DNA from: Pachyseris speciosa
Taxonomy: Eukaryota; Cnidaria; Anthozoa; Scleractinia; Pachyseridae
Assembly (NCBI GenBank): GCA_016490735.1
Contig: JAEMWC010001187.1
Location: 92,501 to 156,500, forward strand
Length of the DNA stretch: 64,000 nucleotides
Direction of reading: 5' to 3'
The notes below the pieces were generated by a model. The model was not told where the DNA came from. It made no database searches and saw only the letters and a program-made list of their open reading frames with translations. The position numbers were made by a program, and so were the translations under genes. Positions 22,219 to 31,156 of this stretch are shown piece after piece (the stretch's first letter is position 1; the number at the start of each line of letters is the position of its first letter).

Positions 22219-24101
22219 ACGACACTTAATTGAAAAGCGCTCTATTGAATAAACCACATCTTTCATAAATTACCATGCTGAAAATGTACAGATTTACCAA
22301 CTCACTTCACTGTCATTGCCTTTCTCTTTCATCTCACAGGAGCCTGATGTGCAGGGTGGATTAAACAGAGCTCCTGGAGCACCTGTTGTCAAGGCAACAC
22401 CACCTGTTCTAACGGCTGTTCAGAAACTTTTGCATCTGGCTGAGGTGGAAGGTTTCAGAGTGCAGTTCACTGACTATCCTAAGGTGAGACGCACCCTTTG
22501 CTGTGGCTATGTAAAAATCCTTTGGCTTATAGGTGAATAAATACATTCATTCATGCTATGGCTATGAAAAAATCCTTTGGCTTATAGGTGAATAAATACA
22601 TTCATTCATGCTAAAAGATGTTTGATAAAACTAAAAGATGAGGAAGTGGAAGTGATTTGTGAAACAGGAAGTAAGATGATCTTTCAATTCAGTGGCATTA
22701 GTATGGAACTCTAAAAACCTGCTTGTATACTAAAGTCATTAAATTATATATTCTATAAGAGACATAGGAGTAAGAGATAATCATGACTACAGCTTAGTTA
22801 TTTCTGACAGATTCTCTTAACCAAGAAGCAGAGGAAGCGGAAATAGAATGATCAAGTTCTTGATTGTTGTTTCAACTACCAACAACATCTATCAACACCT
22901 ATCATGGTGTTGAAACCCACCCAACATGATGAGCTCGGCAATGTTGGGTGTCATTGGCTGGGTACGGTATTGGGGGTGTTTACATGGGCTTTTACAAAGA
23001 GCATTATTATTCTGACGTATTATGAGTAATTTCTTTGAACATTAATTTTTTGGTATGCCTTATTGTCTAGGAGCGGGAGTACCTGACTCTCGTAACAGTA
23101 TCTTCAATCCCTCCACTGACATGTTATGGGTCAGGAGTGACCGTGGAAACTGCTCGTGAGGAGGCAGCCAGTAATGCTTTGAAACCATTGCTGCAGCTTG
23201 GTTTGGGTCGATCTGGTACACTGAAGGCTTTAGAGGAGAATCAAGGTGAGTAAGAATTTTTTGTGTGCCTGTTGGCATATAGAGATCTTTTAAATGGGAT
23301 TGTGGAGTTTTATTGATTGATTCATTGCTTGATTGATTGATTGAAATTATAAAGAAATATTTATAAATAAAATAAGCACATCTGCATAATTTTGAAGGTT
23401 TTCACAGAACAATATTATTTTCCTTATAAAAATAAACCCCTCAACAAAATACTGATGGTTCTGATGGTTTACTATGCATGTTTTATGGCATATAATAAAT
23501 AAACAAGCTGAAGGCTTGTTTCCTCTTCATGTGGGAGGCCTTTTGCATGTGCCTTGTTTTGGTGGTCATTTATTGTCATATAAACCCTCTGACAAGTCAG
23601 CTTCAACCAAATATACTGTACAATGAAATCTAGTTCTACTGGTGGATTTCTAGAATTCTTTAACTCCTCTGGCTAATGCCAGATGATTCACTTTTCCAAG
23701 GGAGGCCTCTTGGTGGTGAAAGGGTTAAAAGCTATCTCCTTAAGGGGTAACAAAATGACAGAAGAATCTTAAAACTGGCAGACTTGCTCTTTTGTGTGAC
23801 AAAATTTCTCGAACCTTGCAGTAAAATAATGTCTTGAGTCCAGGTCTTTCCACCTTATTTTTTTTAAAGGAAAAAGGAGAATGTATAAATTTGGCAAACA
23901 TGTAATGTCAGCTCCCAAAAGTTGTTGAGAAAAATCGAAACCATTTCTATTATTTGTCCATGTTTCAAACTTTTGTTTTCTCATTCACATACCAACTTGT
24001 ATTTGTTCATTTTGACAGGAAGTATGAAGCCCCAACCAGCTCTCAACAATGAGGTCACTGGAAGCGATGAAGGAAGAGAAAATCAAACTAAGAAGGACTA
24101 A
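6637..24101 (+). CDS. stau: Staufen homologue, dsRNA-binding protein (five coding exons)
   Basis: Joining 6637-7980, 10011-10220, 22340-22483, 23071-23245 and 24019-24101 gives one 651-residue frame; every junction keeps phase (0, 0, 0, 1) with GT/AG borders. The protein has dsRNA-binding domains at about 5-72, 91-220 (split by a Pro-rich loop), 263-330, 369-437 and a degenerate fifth at about 543-612. Domain order, the split second domain, and the fifth-domain pair 'EGFRVQFTDYPK' plus 'LTLVTVSSIPPLTCYGSG' match Staufen rather than ADAR, PKR or TARBP. Staufen binds structured mRNA for transport, localisation and decay in the cytoplasm; that role is inferred from the family. The length is in the usual range. 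The ATG is the first in frame, and the first domain begins right after it. Confidence 0.9.
7981..10010 (+). other. Staufen intron 1
   Basis: The intron is GT...AG (acceptor tcttctgtag). At about 9810-9890 it carries a stretch like the core of the foldback element at 50754-51153 (both include 'tttgacgtcacaaactgctt'). A GATGAT-rich run lies just before the acceptor (about 9955-9990). No gene was seen inside. Confidence 0.7.
10011..10220 (+). CDS. stau: Staufen coding exon 2 (linker)
   Basis: This exon encodes 70 residues (449-518) of low-complexity linker between dsRBD4 and dsRBD5, including QPATILGRQLKPGLLPMVPE. Phase is 0 at both ends. The donor is the less common GTGAAC; a Harbinger-like MITE begins 26 bp downstream of it. 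Confidence 0.82.
10247..10496. mobile_element. Harbinger-like MITE in Staufen intron 2
   Basis: The termini AGCTCTGGCTAAA and TTTAGCCAGAGCT are perfect inverted copies, flanked on both sides by TTA (10244-10246 and 10497-10499). Such 3-bp TWA duplications are characteristic of PIF/Harbinger. The interior is made of degenerate repeats of the type 'aacattgttgcaacaa'. Confidence 0.82.
10497..11040. other. Staufen intron 2, AT-rich stretch
   Basis: An (ATTT)n-like tract occupies about 10675-10730. No other recognised element or gene. Confidence 0.5.
11229..13545. mobile_element. Giant palindromic (foldback) DNA element, copy 1
   Basis: Arms of about 895 bp (11229-12123 and 12661-13545) are inverted copies with a few percent mismatch, around a 540-bp unique centre. 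The ends read ATTGAAGGGCTC and GAGCCCTTCAAT. ORFs in the arms are mirror artefacts of each other (for example 11871-12191 and 12512-13000). No transposase is present, so it would have to be mobilised in trans. A related copy occurs at 34210-36002. Confidence 0.85.
13770..14305 (+). repeat. Dispersed repeat, copy 1
   Basis: This is similar in the same orientation to 32820-33330: both share 'gagtaataaataaacaa', 'cttgagttattcg', 'aaactgctctattttc' and 'gctgaaaacatgcaagcag' in order and spacing. It has no coding capacity; identity looks about 75-80% by eye. Confidence 0.7.
14722..14822. repeat. Tandem duplication, about 38-bp unit
   Basis: Two copies of a unit containing 'attcgtgctctgagcggca' lie head to tail. 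Confidence 0.65.
15583..17240 (-). mobile_element. LINE (CR1/L2-like), 5'-truncated, with (GTT)n tail
   Basis: The minus-strand RT runs from about 17203 to 15906, and the 3' end is a short AAC/GTT microsatellite at 15583-15602. The 5' end stops near 17240, before the endonuclease domain. It lies antisense in Staufen intron 2. Confidence 0.82.
15906..17203 (-). pseudogene. LINE reverse transcriptase, frameshifted
   Basis: The first frame (17203-16958) carries SLISVFSKLLEKLVYNRL, NQYGFRAKHSTDHAIL and the palm motif IFLDFTKAFDTVNH. The second (16961-15906) continues with YLSDRQQVVTVN, the turn GIPQGSVLGPLLFLLYVND, the catalytic FADDANLF, and a C-terminal region with LSLYYALIYPFLTYGIIIWGN. The frames overlap at about 16958-16970, so a single frameshift separates two otherwise well preserved halves. 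All RT catalytic Asp residues are present. This is non-LTR retrotransposition machinery; the 5' endonuclease half is missing. Confidence 0.85.
17241..18883. other. Staufen intron 2, no recognised gene
   Basis: Two related phrases ('cgcgggctcaagtt' near 17470 and 'cgcaggctcaagcc' near 17556) hint at an old duplication. Nothing else is recognised. Confidence 0.45.
18884..19310. repeat. Diverged tandem duplication, about 225-bp unit
   Basis: The phrases 'attcctgttgactgct' plus 'aaacgatcag', 'tatgtcaaaat' and 'taatttctccacct' recur in order at 18884-19108 and 19109-19310. Confidence 0.6.
19660..19830. repeat. Diverged tandem duplication, about 90-bp unit
   Basis: 'gacaagt...ttaatt...aggttagctttgg...tttcaatttt' occurs twice in the same order. 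Confidence 0.5.
19857..20120. mobile_element. MITE with 'TTAGTATATACCACACAAG' ends and a terminal hairpin
   Basis: TTAGTATATACCACACAAG at 19924 is inverted at 20119. Just outside the left end, a second hairpin (aacaattattcacc...ggtgaataattgtt, 19857-19924) is attached, so this is either a composite or one element with a complex end. Confidence 0.65.
20121..21407. other. Staufen intron 2, no recognised gene
   Basis: AT-rich sequence with no gene. Short ORFs only. Repeated phrases of the kind 'ggtccaaat' occur at 21300-21380. Confidence 0.4.
21408..21586. repeat. Long hairpin (inverted repeat, arms about 75 bp)
   Basis: The left arm runs ATTCGCCACTTCCACATCTC ... 'attgttttcaatttctct'; the right arm is its imperfect inverse ending at GGAAGTGGCGAAT. 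The loop is about 25 bp. It could be a small foldback MITE. Confidence 0.7.
21956..22244. mobile_element. CCAAT-rich MITE, copy 1
   Basis: The ends are TAGAG(T/C)G(G/C)TTTTCAATTGAG and its inverse, with TA at both borders. The 289-bp element carries ATTGG or CCAAT boxes in both orientations (about 22028, 22059, 22081, 22150 and 22187). It ends about 95 bp before Staufen exon 3. Confidence 0.82.
22340..22483 (+). CDS. stau: Staufen coding exon 3 (start of dsRBD5)
   Basis: This exon encodes residues 519-566, ending in the helix and strand of the fifth domain (AVQKLLHLAEVEGFRVQFTDYPK). The acceptor is atctcacag and the donor GTGAGA; phase is 0 at both ends. The split after 'DYPK' coincides with the DFPK position in vertebrate Staufen. 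Confidence 0.88.
22500..22612. repeat. Tandem duplication, about 55-bp unit, just after exon 3 donor
   Basis: Two almost identical units contain 'atcctttggcttataggtg' and 'aataaatacattcattcatg'. Confidence 0.8.
23071..23245 (+). CDS. stau: Staufen coding exon 4 (rest of dsRBD5)
   Basis: This exon encodes EREYLTLVTVSSIPPLTCYGSG and the closing helix TAREEAASNALKPLLQLGL. It is bounded by tattgtctag and GTGAGT and ends in phase 1. The basic residues that contact RNA in canonical domains are largely lacking, as in the degenerate fifth domain of other Staufens, which mediates protein contacts. Confidence 0.88.
23246..24018 (+). other. Staufen intron 4
   Basis: The intron is GT...AG with acceptor tttgacag. 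No repeat or gene was recognised inside. Confidence 0.6.
24019..24101 (+). CDS. stau: Staufen coding exon 5 (C-terminal tail)
   Basis: The split G|GA codon is restored and 27 polar residues lead to TAA at 24099-24101 (ending ENQTKKD). Confidence 0.82.
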
Positions 24102-24295
24102 TGCATGATTGAAAGCTGAGAAAGTTTCACGATAGATCTGTAGTGGCACTAATTGTCTTAGATTGCCTTGTCCTGAGGAGGGTTTTGATTCATGATGACA
24201 CTGTTCTTTGTGGGGTTTTAGAAGTATGTGTTAAATGTGTTAAATGTGTTAAACGTCATTAAAAAAACCGAAGTGAAGAAACTACCATTCAGAGC

Positions 24296-24301
24296 AATAA
24301 A
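24296..24301 (+). terminator. Candidate polyadenylation signal for Staufen
   Basis: AATAAA lies 195 bp after the stop codon, the first such hexamer downstream. Confidence 0.45.
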
Positions 24302-24377
24302 TCTGGGCCTCCAGCTGCAGCTGCCCCCTCCCCCCTAAGCATTTCACATCTGTACAAAAGCCAAGCTTTCTTGTATC

Positions 24378-24656
24378 TCCAGTTCGTATAAACCCACTAG
24401 CGTTCTATCACGAATGCCTTTCTCTTATTCGCTACACTGCTCGCTATCTATTCTGTTGTGGATAGTGAGTAGCAATTGTCAAAGTGGCAGCCAGTTTTTT
24501 GTATCTGTGAGGAGGATTTAAATGATTTGTTTAGTTTCGAATGAATAGTAGATTTATACTAAAATAATTAGATTATTCGCTCTTGATTTCTATATGTGAT
24601 AGCTGATTCAGCTTGTGCCCAGAAATCTCATGCTTGTAAGCTAATTGTTAAATAGA
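24378..24656 (+). mobile_element. MITE family 'ctactagcgttct', copy 1 (old)
   Basis: Similar throughout to the copies at 30558-30857 and 53213-53523: 'actagcgttctatcac', 'gatagtgagtagca', 'agtagatttatactaaaa', 'attagattattcgctc'. It is the most diverged of the three. Confidence 0.7.
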
Positions 24657-25463
24657 CTCCAACCTCTCTCCACAACTGTCTGTAAAATGAGAGCTGTTAT
24701 TGGTTGTTAAACAGAGGCCTAACTGGGTATCACTTTTGAAAATTGTGTTCGAAGTAACAAGTTTTTACTCCAATGCACTTACTAGGCGGTCTGAATACAA
24801 TGGTTCAGATGAAAACACAAGGTTATTTAATAAGTGGACACGAACTGTATGGTCTATTTAACAAATGAAATGTGGTTTAGTGTTGTCTGTACTCTTATTC
24901 ACAACAATATTTGTCATCACAGTGGTCAAAATGTTGTCCACTTGCAAGGCACAGCTGAATGATTCCACAACAAATTTGACCACTGTGATGATGGATGTTG
25001 TTGTCAATAACTTTACAGACAATGCTAAACCATGTTCCGTTTGTTTTTACCATAATATCGACACCAAAGACAGTGTTTATTTCAGAGTATGACCAAGATT
25101 GTTGATGTTGATGCGAGCAGTATTGTCTAGACTTGTCTAGACCACTGGGCTTCAGCATAGTGGCAAGTGGTTTTGTTTGGGATTTTCAGTGAATGGTAGT
25201 TTTTGCCACTTCTCAAAATCACAGTTGCAAAGCATGTAGTTATTAGTATTAGAGTTTTCCCTGGGTTAAGCTCACTTGAGAAACTGTTAAAAATGTTGTA
25301 TTCTTGCCATTCTTGTCTCAGTGCACAAAGTGTAACTGATTTGAAGAGATTTATTTCATGATTGTTGGTTTGGGTGTTTTCAGAAACGGGAAAATCTAAT
25401 TTATGTTAAAAGATGTTTAAATTATTTTATTTTCAGATTTCCAGCTCACAGTTGCCAAGAACT
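24657..25463. other. Intergenic between Staufen and SLCO
   Basis: No gene is supported. The ORF at 24865-25092 has a hydrophobic N-terminus (LVLSVLLFTTIFVITVV) but nothing recognisable; an antisense ORF of similar size overlaps it. Confidence 0.4.
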
Positions 25464-25880
25464 TAAGGGGGCATTATACCTGGATGTTGATGAAATAAGA
25501 AGTGATTTGATGAAGAAACTAAAAAGGGAAAATAAGGCATACACAAACACTCAGACAGTCCACTACAACACGGGTGCATGTCAGGTTGAGGACGAACTGT
25601 TTGGTGTTTGTCCATTAATTTTTAACCTCCAAATTTAATTTTTAATCACCTTAAAATCTTCATTTTTCTCACCATCCCTTACAATCCCTCTCCCCTCCCA
25701 CCTTCTCTTCTTCCTCACAAACACCGTAAACATCACCCAAAAATTCTGAGATATTTATGGGGTTATGTGCTACAAAACTATGATGGTTTTTTTGGACGGC
25801 ATGAAATCTCGAGAAGGTAATAAGGTTTTAAGGTAAAAAAAGTGACAAAAATGTAGCATTCAGGTATATTGCCCCCTTTA
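25464..25880. mobile_element. MITE with 'TAAGGGGGCA' ends
   Basis: Left TAAGGGGGCATTATACCT is inverted on the right as AGGTATATTGCCCCCTTTA. The interior has no ORF of note. Confidence 0.7.
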
Positions 25881-26986
25881 GTGTTAAAGTTGGCATCCCT
25901 ATCTCTTTCATAATAAAACTTAACTATCATTTCTTATTTTCACTAGAATGTTCTTTAAATAAGTAAAACTTTAAAAGTGAAGTGCTTTTAACAAGCACCA
26001 CATTGTTTCCATGAGAGATGGAATGCATATTGTGGGTATATTATTGGGAGCTCTAGCAATGGTGACAGCAACAGCTACTAGTTCGGCATAAAATACAATG
26101 TAATATACCTACAGAGTGTGGCAGCGATAAAAAAATTAATGAAATATTTCTGGCAACCTATGTTTTCATTTACTTTTTATCACTACGATACCGATGGAAC
26201 CACAAGAACGAACGTTCTTGAAAAATTGAGATCGAGTCAACTTTGTAGGTAAAGTGGTAAAGACTGGAGATGGCCAGTTTACCTTTGGTCAACCAACCCA
26301 GTTCCTTCTGAATGGAATTTATTAGACATTATTATTTCCCTTTTTTCCATTCCAAGCTAAATGACTGAGAAATTGCTGAACCATGAATTTCGTCAAACCG
26401 TGCTCACCCTGGTTTAGGTTTGCATAGTTAGATCACTTTTATAGGAGCCCAAACTAAAGGGAATGTTCCATTCATACCACGTTTTCGTGCAAATAGTGTA
26501 GATACTCTGGGATTACCCAAACCACTTCGGTGTGAATAGCCAGCACTATTACAGCGTTCAATTTCATCTTTTTTGTGCAAGTGTAAATTCTTTTTTCATT
26601 TGCCGGGAGAAACCCAAACTGGAGATTTCATTATCTGATGATTCCAGTTGTTCCCAAGGTTGAATAAAAGCATTAGATGAATCATGGGAAAAGTTTGCTT
26701 TCGTGATTTTGTGAATTTTTTTATTGACCAAACTAAGTGTAGAAGCTTGATGGCGAGCTTAACATATTCCGAGATTCTTTCAGCCATCTTTTGTCTTCAT
26801 TTATCTGGGATGGTCAACATCTGAATCACAATAGAAATGCTCCTGGTTTCCCGACAAGACCATCAGGTTTGGAATGCTGCAATTTCACAAGTCTGAGGAA
26901 AATCTGGGTTGGTTGGGAAATTGTAAGACGGTCCAGGCATTTCCATTCATAAGGTACACCTGCCAACTAAGGCAAGCAAAAAACCT
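25881..26986. other. Intergenic, nothing recognised
   Basis: No gene, RNA or clear repeat seen. Confidence 0.4.
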
Positions 26987-27326
26987 GGGGCCAGTTGCTC
27001 GAAGCATGGAAAGCACTAACCCAGGTTAAATACAATCTCGTACCCAGAGTCCTCGGGCTGTTTAGTCAGCGGGTGGACACCCAGAGAGACTCTGGGATAA
27101 TGGACCGCCATTTTCCCAGAAAATCTGGGGTAAAACAATGGAAGCCGTTACGGGCCAGCCAATCAAAAAATTCGATTTTTTTTCCCACTATCCCAGAGTC
27201 TGTCCTGGTGACTAACCGCTGGCCAAAGAGCCTGAGGACTCTGGGTACGAGATTGGGTTAAATACCATGACAACCTATAGGTTTTAATACATCTTAACCA
27301 ATGGCATGCTTCGAGCAACTGGCCCC
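26987..27326. mobile_element. MITE 'GGGGCCAGTTGCTCGAAGC' (outer of a nested pair)
   Basis: Terminal inverted repeats of about 22 bp (GGGGCCAGTTGCTCGAAGCATG and its inverse) bound 340 bp, of which about 220 bp is another MITE inserted inside. Confidence 0.8.
27034..27255. mobile_element. MITE 'CTCGTACCCAGAGTCCTC' (inner, nested)
   Basis: The inverted ends AATCTCGTACCCAGAGTCCT and inverse are flanked by direct repeats GGTTAAATAC (27024-27033 and 27256-27265). A 9-10 bp duplication suggests a Mutator-like transposase. It inserted into the outer MITE, so it is the younger of the two. Confidence 0.8.
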
Positions 27327-27361
27327 TGTGCTTGTGTGTAAACTCCTTGTTGATGAGTAAT

Positions 27362-27436
27362 GACAAGATTTTGTTTGGAAGGAAATTTTATCAACAGCAA
27401 CAGATAAAACTTCCTTCCAAAGAAAATCTTGTCAGC
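27362..27436. repeat. Hairpin
   Basis: 'acaagattttgtttggaag' and its inverse 'cttccaaagaaaatcttgt' form a stem of about 28 bp with a short loop. Confidence 0.65.
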
Positions 27437-27469
27437 CGGCGAGCAAGATTCTTATCCCAGTAAGAATTT

Positions 27470-27813
27470 CCCAAACCATTCAAAAGAACATATGTCGATC
27501 TGCAGCCTTTCCTTACATCAAGGTACCACGGAAGCCGTTAAAATCTAGAGCAAAAATTCATCTTTCAAATGGGCACCCTTAATCCCCACGGTATCAACGA
27601 ACGCTTTTCATTCAACTAATTTATTCCAGTTTTTCACATTACCAAGTTTAACCACCGTTAGCGTAGCTACATCTTCTGTATATAAACCATTCACAACCCA
27701 CAATTCCTCAATTCGCTCTGACGAAGAGCTAAAGCTTGAAACGTCAGCTTTTCGAATCCCTGTACGGTGGTCAATTCGTTGATAAACCAAATTTTCGTGT
27801 TTCACTCCCCCAT

Positions 27814-27844
<31 letters not shown>

Positions 27845-27850
27845 AGCCGC
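27470..27850 (+). mobile_element. Penelope-like element, family B, degraded 3' copy
   Basis: This matches the last part of the GIY-YIG ORF (the stretch encoding 'FQIGTLNPHG..ERFSFN') and the non-coding tail of the copy at 58365-59797, with frameshifts and small deletions. The tail is shortened after 'gtacggtggtcaatt'. Confidence 0.75.
27709..27760 (+). ncRNA. Hammerhead-like motif with canonical core, family B
   Basis: The core reads CTGACGA ... GAAAC GTC, with stem II AGC/GCT (loop TAAA) and helix I ATTCGCT...AGC/CGAAT. It is the only family B copy here with the consensus T in the first box, although the rest of this copy is decayed. Confidence 0.45.
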
Positions 27851-28035
27851 TTCAGTATCCATTTCCGAATTACCTTTGACCTCTTTTTCAATGCGATTCC
27901 TGGCTCTTATCGTTTCATATTGGCCTTCACTCGGCCTTCCTAGAGGAAAGCGGAAATTCCAATTTGCTACTTCACTGATTCACCTACACGGTTCAAATAT
28001 TATGACAAATATTATGACAAAGTTAGCATAACGAC

Positions 28036-28450
28036 CGGGGGGGCGGGGGGGGTTACTCCGTTGTATGGGCTATATAGGTATGTGCAGCCCCAAAGGGTAT
28101 GGCTTTTTAGCCGTTTTGGTCTGAAACGAGGGTATCAGTTTTGACCATTTTGGTCTGAAATAGGGTATGGTTTGTGCACTCTAGTCTTGAATTGGGTATG
28201 TTTCTTAGAAGAAGCCACTTCATCATTAGGCAATAACACCATCAACAATAGCCCTTCTATTTTGTCTTTTAATTATGTTTACGCCAACCGCGTACATGAA
28301 ATAGGTCTCATATAGAGTATTGAATTTTTGGTCAGGTCAGAAATGGGGTAGGGAATATCGCAGATTTTGTTCTGAAATAGGGTAAGGGTTTCAGGAAGCG
28401 GGCCGCACACCCTCACCCAAATTTTCAGGGAATACCCCCCTCCCCCGGGC
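28036..28450. mobile_element. G/C-ended MITE 'gggtatgg', copy 1
   Basis: A run of G on the left ('gggggggcgggggggg', 'ttactcc', 'tatgggctatataggtat') is balanced by a run of C on the right ('aatacccccctcccccgggc'). Related copies lie at 36112-36492 and 49808-50105. Confidence 0.65.
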
Positions 28451-29246
28451 ATAACGATAACTGAATTCTTATTTTCACTATGGCATCATGTTGATCATGT
28501 ACAGATAGTCGTTGTCACCTGTGCGAGTTTGATATGCGTTGCGAGGATTTCGGTTTCTTTAAGTAGGTCAAGTAATTACAAAAGTCCGTGAATTAAGACA
28601 CACAGAAAAACAGACAATTAAAATCTTTCCTTTCCTGAAAGAATAAAAATGTTGCCAAAAATAGTTTTAAGAAAGAACTGAAAAGAGTACTATTTGGTAT
28701 TTTAAGAGAAGATCGCTCGACCCCTGAGCTCTAACTCCATTTTGCGCATGTCTACCGAGAAGAGCTCTGGGGTCGAGAATGGAGAAGTTGTGGGCATGTC
28801 GCTTGCTGCTTCTACCCCTGAAAGGCCTCGCTTATTCCCTTTGCCACTAAGCCCTTCAACTGGAATGCAGATATTTAATAAAAGGCAGTTCTGTAATAAC
28901 ATTTTAATCAATTGGTGCCATGAATTCATGAAAATTACAGATCATGAATCAAACTTATAAAGCAAAATAAAACTGTGGTTATAATTTTATGTTAAACAAA
29001 CCAAATGGGCTGAGAACTTTGAACAAAGATGAATGACCTTTTGATCAAATGTACCACCATCCTGGCTCTTATATGACTACATGTATACTAGTAGACGTTA
29101 TTATGCTAATCAAAGACCGATAAAAGTTTAAATAGTGAGTCAAATTTATAATCCTCTTATGGCAATTGATTAAATAATTTGCAAGAATCACACTTCAAGA
29201 AATATAACACTGTGACATCTCTGCAGTTATAGTCAATAATAACAAG
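28451..29246. other. Intergenic, nothing firm
   Basis: A short segment at 28790-28830 ('catgtcgcttgctgcttctacccct') resembles 41320-41350, so a small repeat may be present. No gene seen. Confidence 0.4.
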
Positions 29247-29530
29247 TAGAGCGCTTTTCAATTGAGTGTCAAAAGTAATTATGGTTTTGCTTTGGTTTTG
29301 CATTGCTTTGCTCTGATTGGCCAGGGAAACTCGCGCCACTTTCTCAACCAATCAGAAGCAAAACAAAAACCAATCGCAACTTGCACGCGCATATTTTCCC
29401 GTGCTTTGCGCCGGCTACATGTAATTGCTTCATATTCTGATTGGCTCATTGCACTGCTTTCTTCTGTTGTGATTGGCTGGAGTAATTGCTTTGGTTTTGG
29501 TTTTACAACACTCAATTGAAAAGCGCTCTA
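29247..29530 (+). mobile_element. CCAAT-rich MITE, copy 2 (complete)
   Basis: The ends TAGAGCGCTTTTCAATTGAG and inverse are perfect. It contains at least five CCAAT/ATTGG boxes, matching copy 1 in order. Confidence 0.85.
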
Positions 29531-29762
29531 CTCTGACCAGTCACAACAGAAGTAAGTGGTGCAATGAGCCAATCAGAATACAAAGCAATTACATGTAGCC
29601 GACGTAAAGTGCGGGAAAATATGCGCATGCAAGACGCGATTGGTTTTGTTTCTCATTGGTTGAGAAAGTGGCGCAAGTTTTCCTGGCCAATCACAGAGCG
29701 AAGCAATGCAAAACCAAAGTAAACCCAGAATTACTTTCGACACTCAATTGAAAACCGCTCTA
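29531..29762 (-). mobile_element. CCAAT-rich MITE, copy 3 (inverted, one end lost)
   Basis: It is the reverse complement of copy 2, directly abutting it. Its own outer end is present (CAATTGAAAACCGCTCTA) but the inner end is missing. Confidence 0.8.
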
Positions 29763-30557
29763 AACCACATGTTGCTGTCAGTAACGTATGAAAATAAAAA
29801 GACACTGCAGACCTGTAAGCTAAAAATTATCACAATGACCTTTCAAACCTAGCAACTTATTATACACCAAAATTATTTTACACTCGACTTGAGATCACTT
29901 GTGAATATGATTACATTGCATTTTTTCACCTATATAGCTAACATGTTGTGTGAACAAGCTTATGCCTTGGAATTCTGTTATATTCTAGCTGGGATACTGC
30001 AATTTCTAAACAAATAATACAATTAACCCTCTCTTTAAACTCTTTTAATTTTTGTGTCCAATCACAGCCGTAGTGTGTATGTGCAAAACACTGCATTCAA
30101 CTCTTGTCAATGAACTTTTCCTTTAGTTAAATAAATACCTTTCGATTGTTGTAAGGTTTCACAACATACTTCAAATACTACACTATTTTTTAAGCGGTGG
30201 ACAACAAGTTGTATAAATTTATGGTAATTTACAAGAAACAATTCATACTGTAGTTTGTAATAAAAATACCTCACTTTGTTTACCAATGGTAATGCATATT
30301 GAAACAAGCCAAAGCTTGTAATTTGACTTGTAATTTGTGCAACAGAAATCTCATTATTTATTAATGTAGCCTTGTTGTCAGGTTGTCCACACACAACAAA
30401 TTAAAAACAGTGCCCTTTTAATACAGTACATACAAAAAATTGAGGTAAATTGGAATTAGAAAAATATAAACACATTTAAAAACTCAATTCTGATGTACGA
30501 GTAAGCTCTACATGCATCAAGCTAAATTAAGTGCATTTTTCATAAAATGTAACAATA
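29763..30557. other. Intergenic, nothing recognised
   Basis: AT-rich; the ORF at 30107-30394 (-) has no recognisable motif. The SLCO 3' UTR may extend into this region. Confidence 0.4.
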
Positions 30558-30857
30558 TTTAGTACAAATCTACTAGCATTCTATCATGAATGCTGTTCTG
30601 AGTGGCTACGCTACTATCTATTCTGTGATAGATAGTGAGTAGCAGTTGTCAACAAAATAGCGGCCACTTCTTAGCATTTTCGAGGTGTCTGTGAGGAGTA
30701 TTTGGATAGTTTACTTGTTTAATTTTAAATGACAAGTAGATTTATACTAAAACAATAAGATTATTCACCCTTGATTTCCATGTGGTAGCTTATTTGGGCT
30801 GCGCCCTCATCAGCTGTCACGCGATAGAAATCTTGAGCTCATAATCTAATTGTTATT
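30558..30857 (+). mobile_element. MITE family 'ctactagcgttct', copy 2, abutting the SLCO stop codon
   Basis: This is a full-length relative of the 53213-53523 copy. Its right end ('gctcataatctaattgtta') stops one or two bases before the SLCO stop codon, so it forms the start of that gene's 3' UTR. Confidence 0.78.
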
Positions 30858-30858
30858 A

Positions 30859-31156
30859 TTATACATTTGTTATTCTGTGTTTATTTTCCTTGTTGCTTTC
30901 TGCCTTTTCTTTGGGTGAGTCAGAAACAGTAATAAACTGTGCAACTGGAACAAGCTCAGTCTCCATTTTCTCCTTGGGAACATTGTTTTCATCGACAATT
31001 GTTATCTGCGACACCACATCACTGGGGCTTGAATCCTGCCTGCTCATGACCCCATCAGCTGGAGCACTGTTGGGCAACTCATAAAATTTCCAAGCAAAGA
31101 AAAAGGCTAAAGCTGACAAAGCCTTGAATGTACCACCCACTGCTACCATCAGATAC
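30859..31156 (-). CDS. SLCO: SLCO coding exon 6 (helix 12 and C-tail)
   Basis: This exon encodes RYLMVAVGGTFKALSALAFFFAWKFY (helix 12) and a charged cytosolic tail of about 70 residues ending HRITNV. The acceptor is ctgcctcag. The split Arg codon (AG|G) is restored. Confidence 0.88.

Noticed and set aside
24865..25092. Small secreted-protein-like ORF with a hydrophobic start
   Set aside because: A single ORF of 75 codons in AT-rich sequence with an antisense ORF of similar length; no promoter or homology seen.
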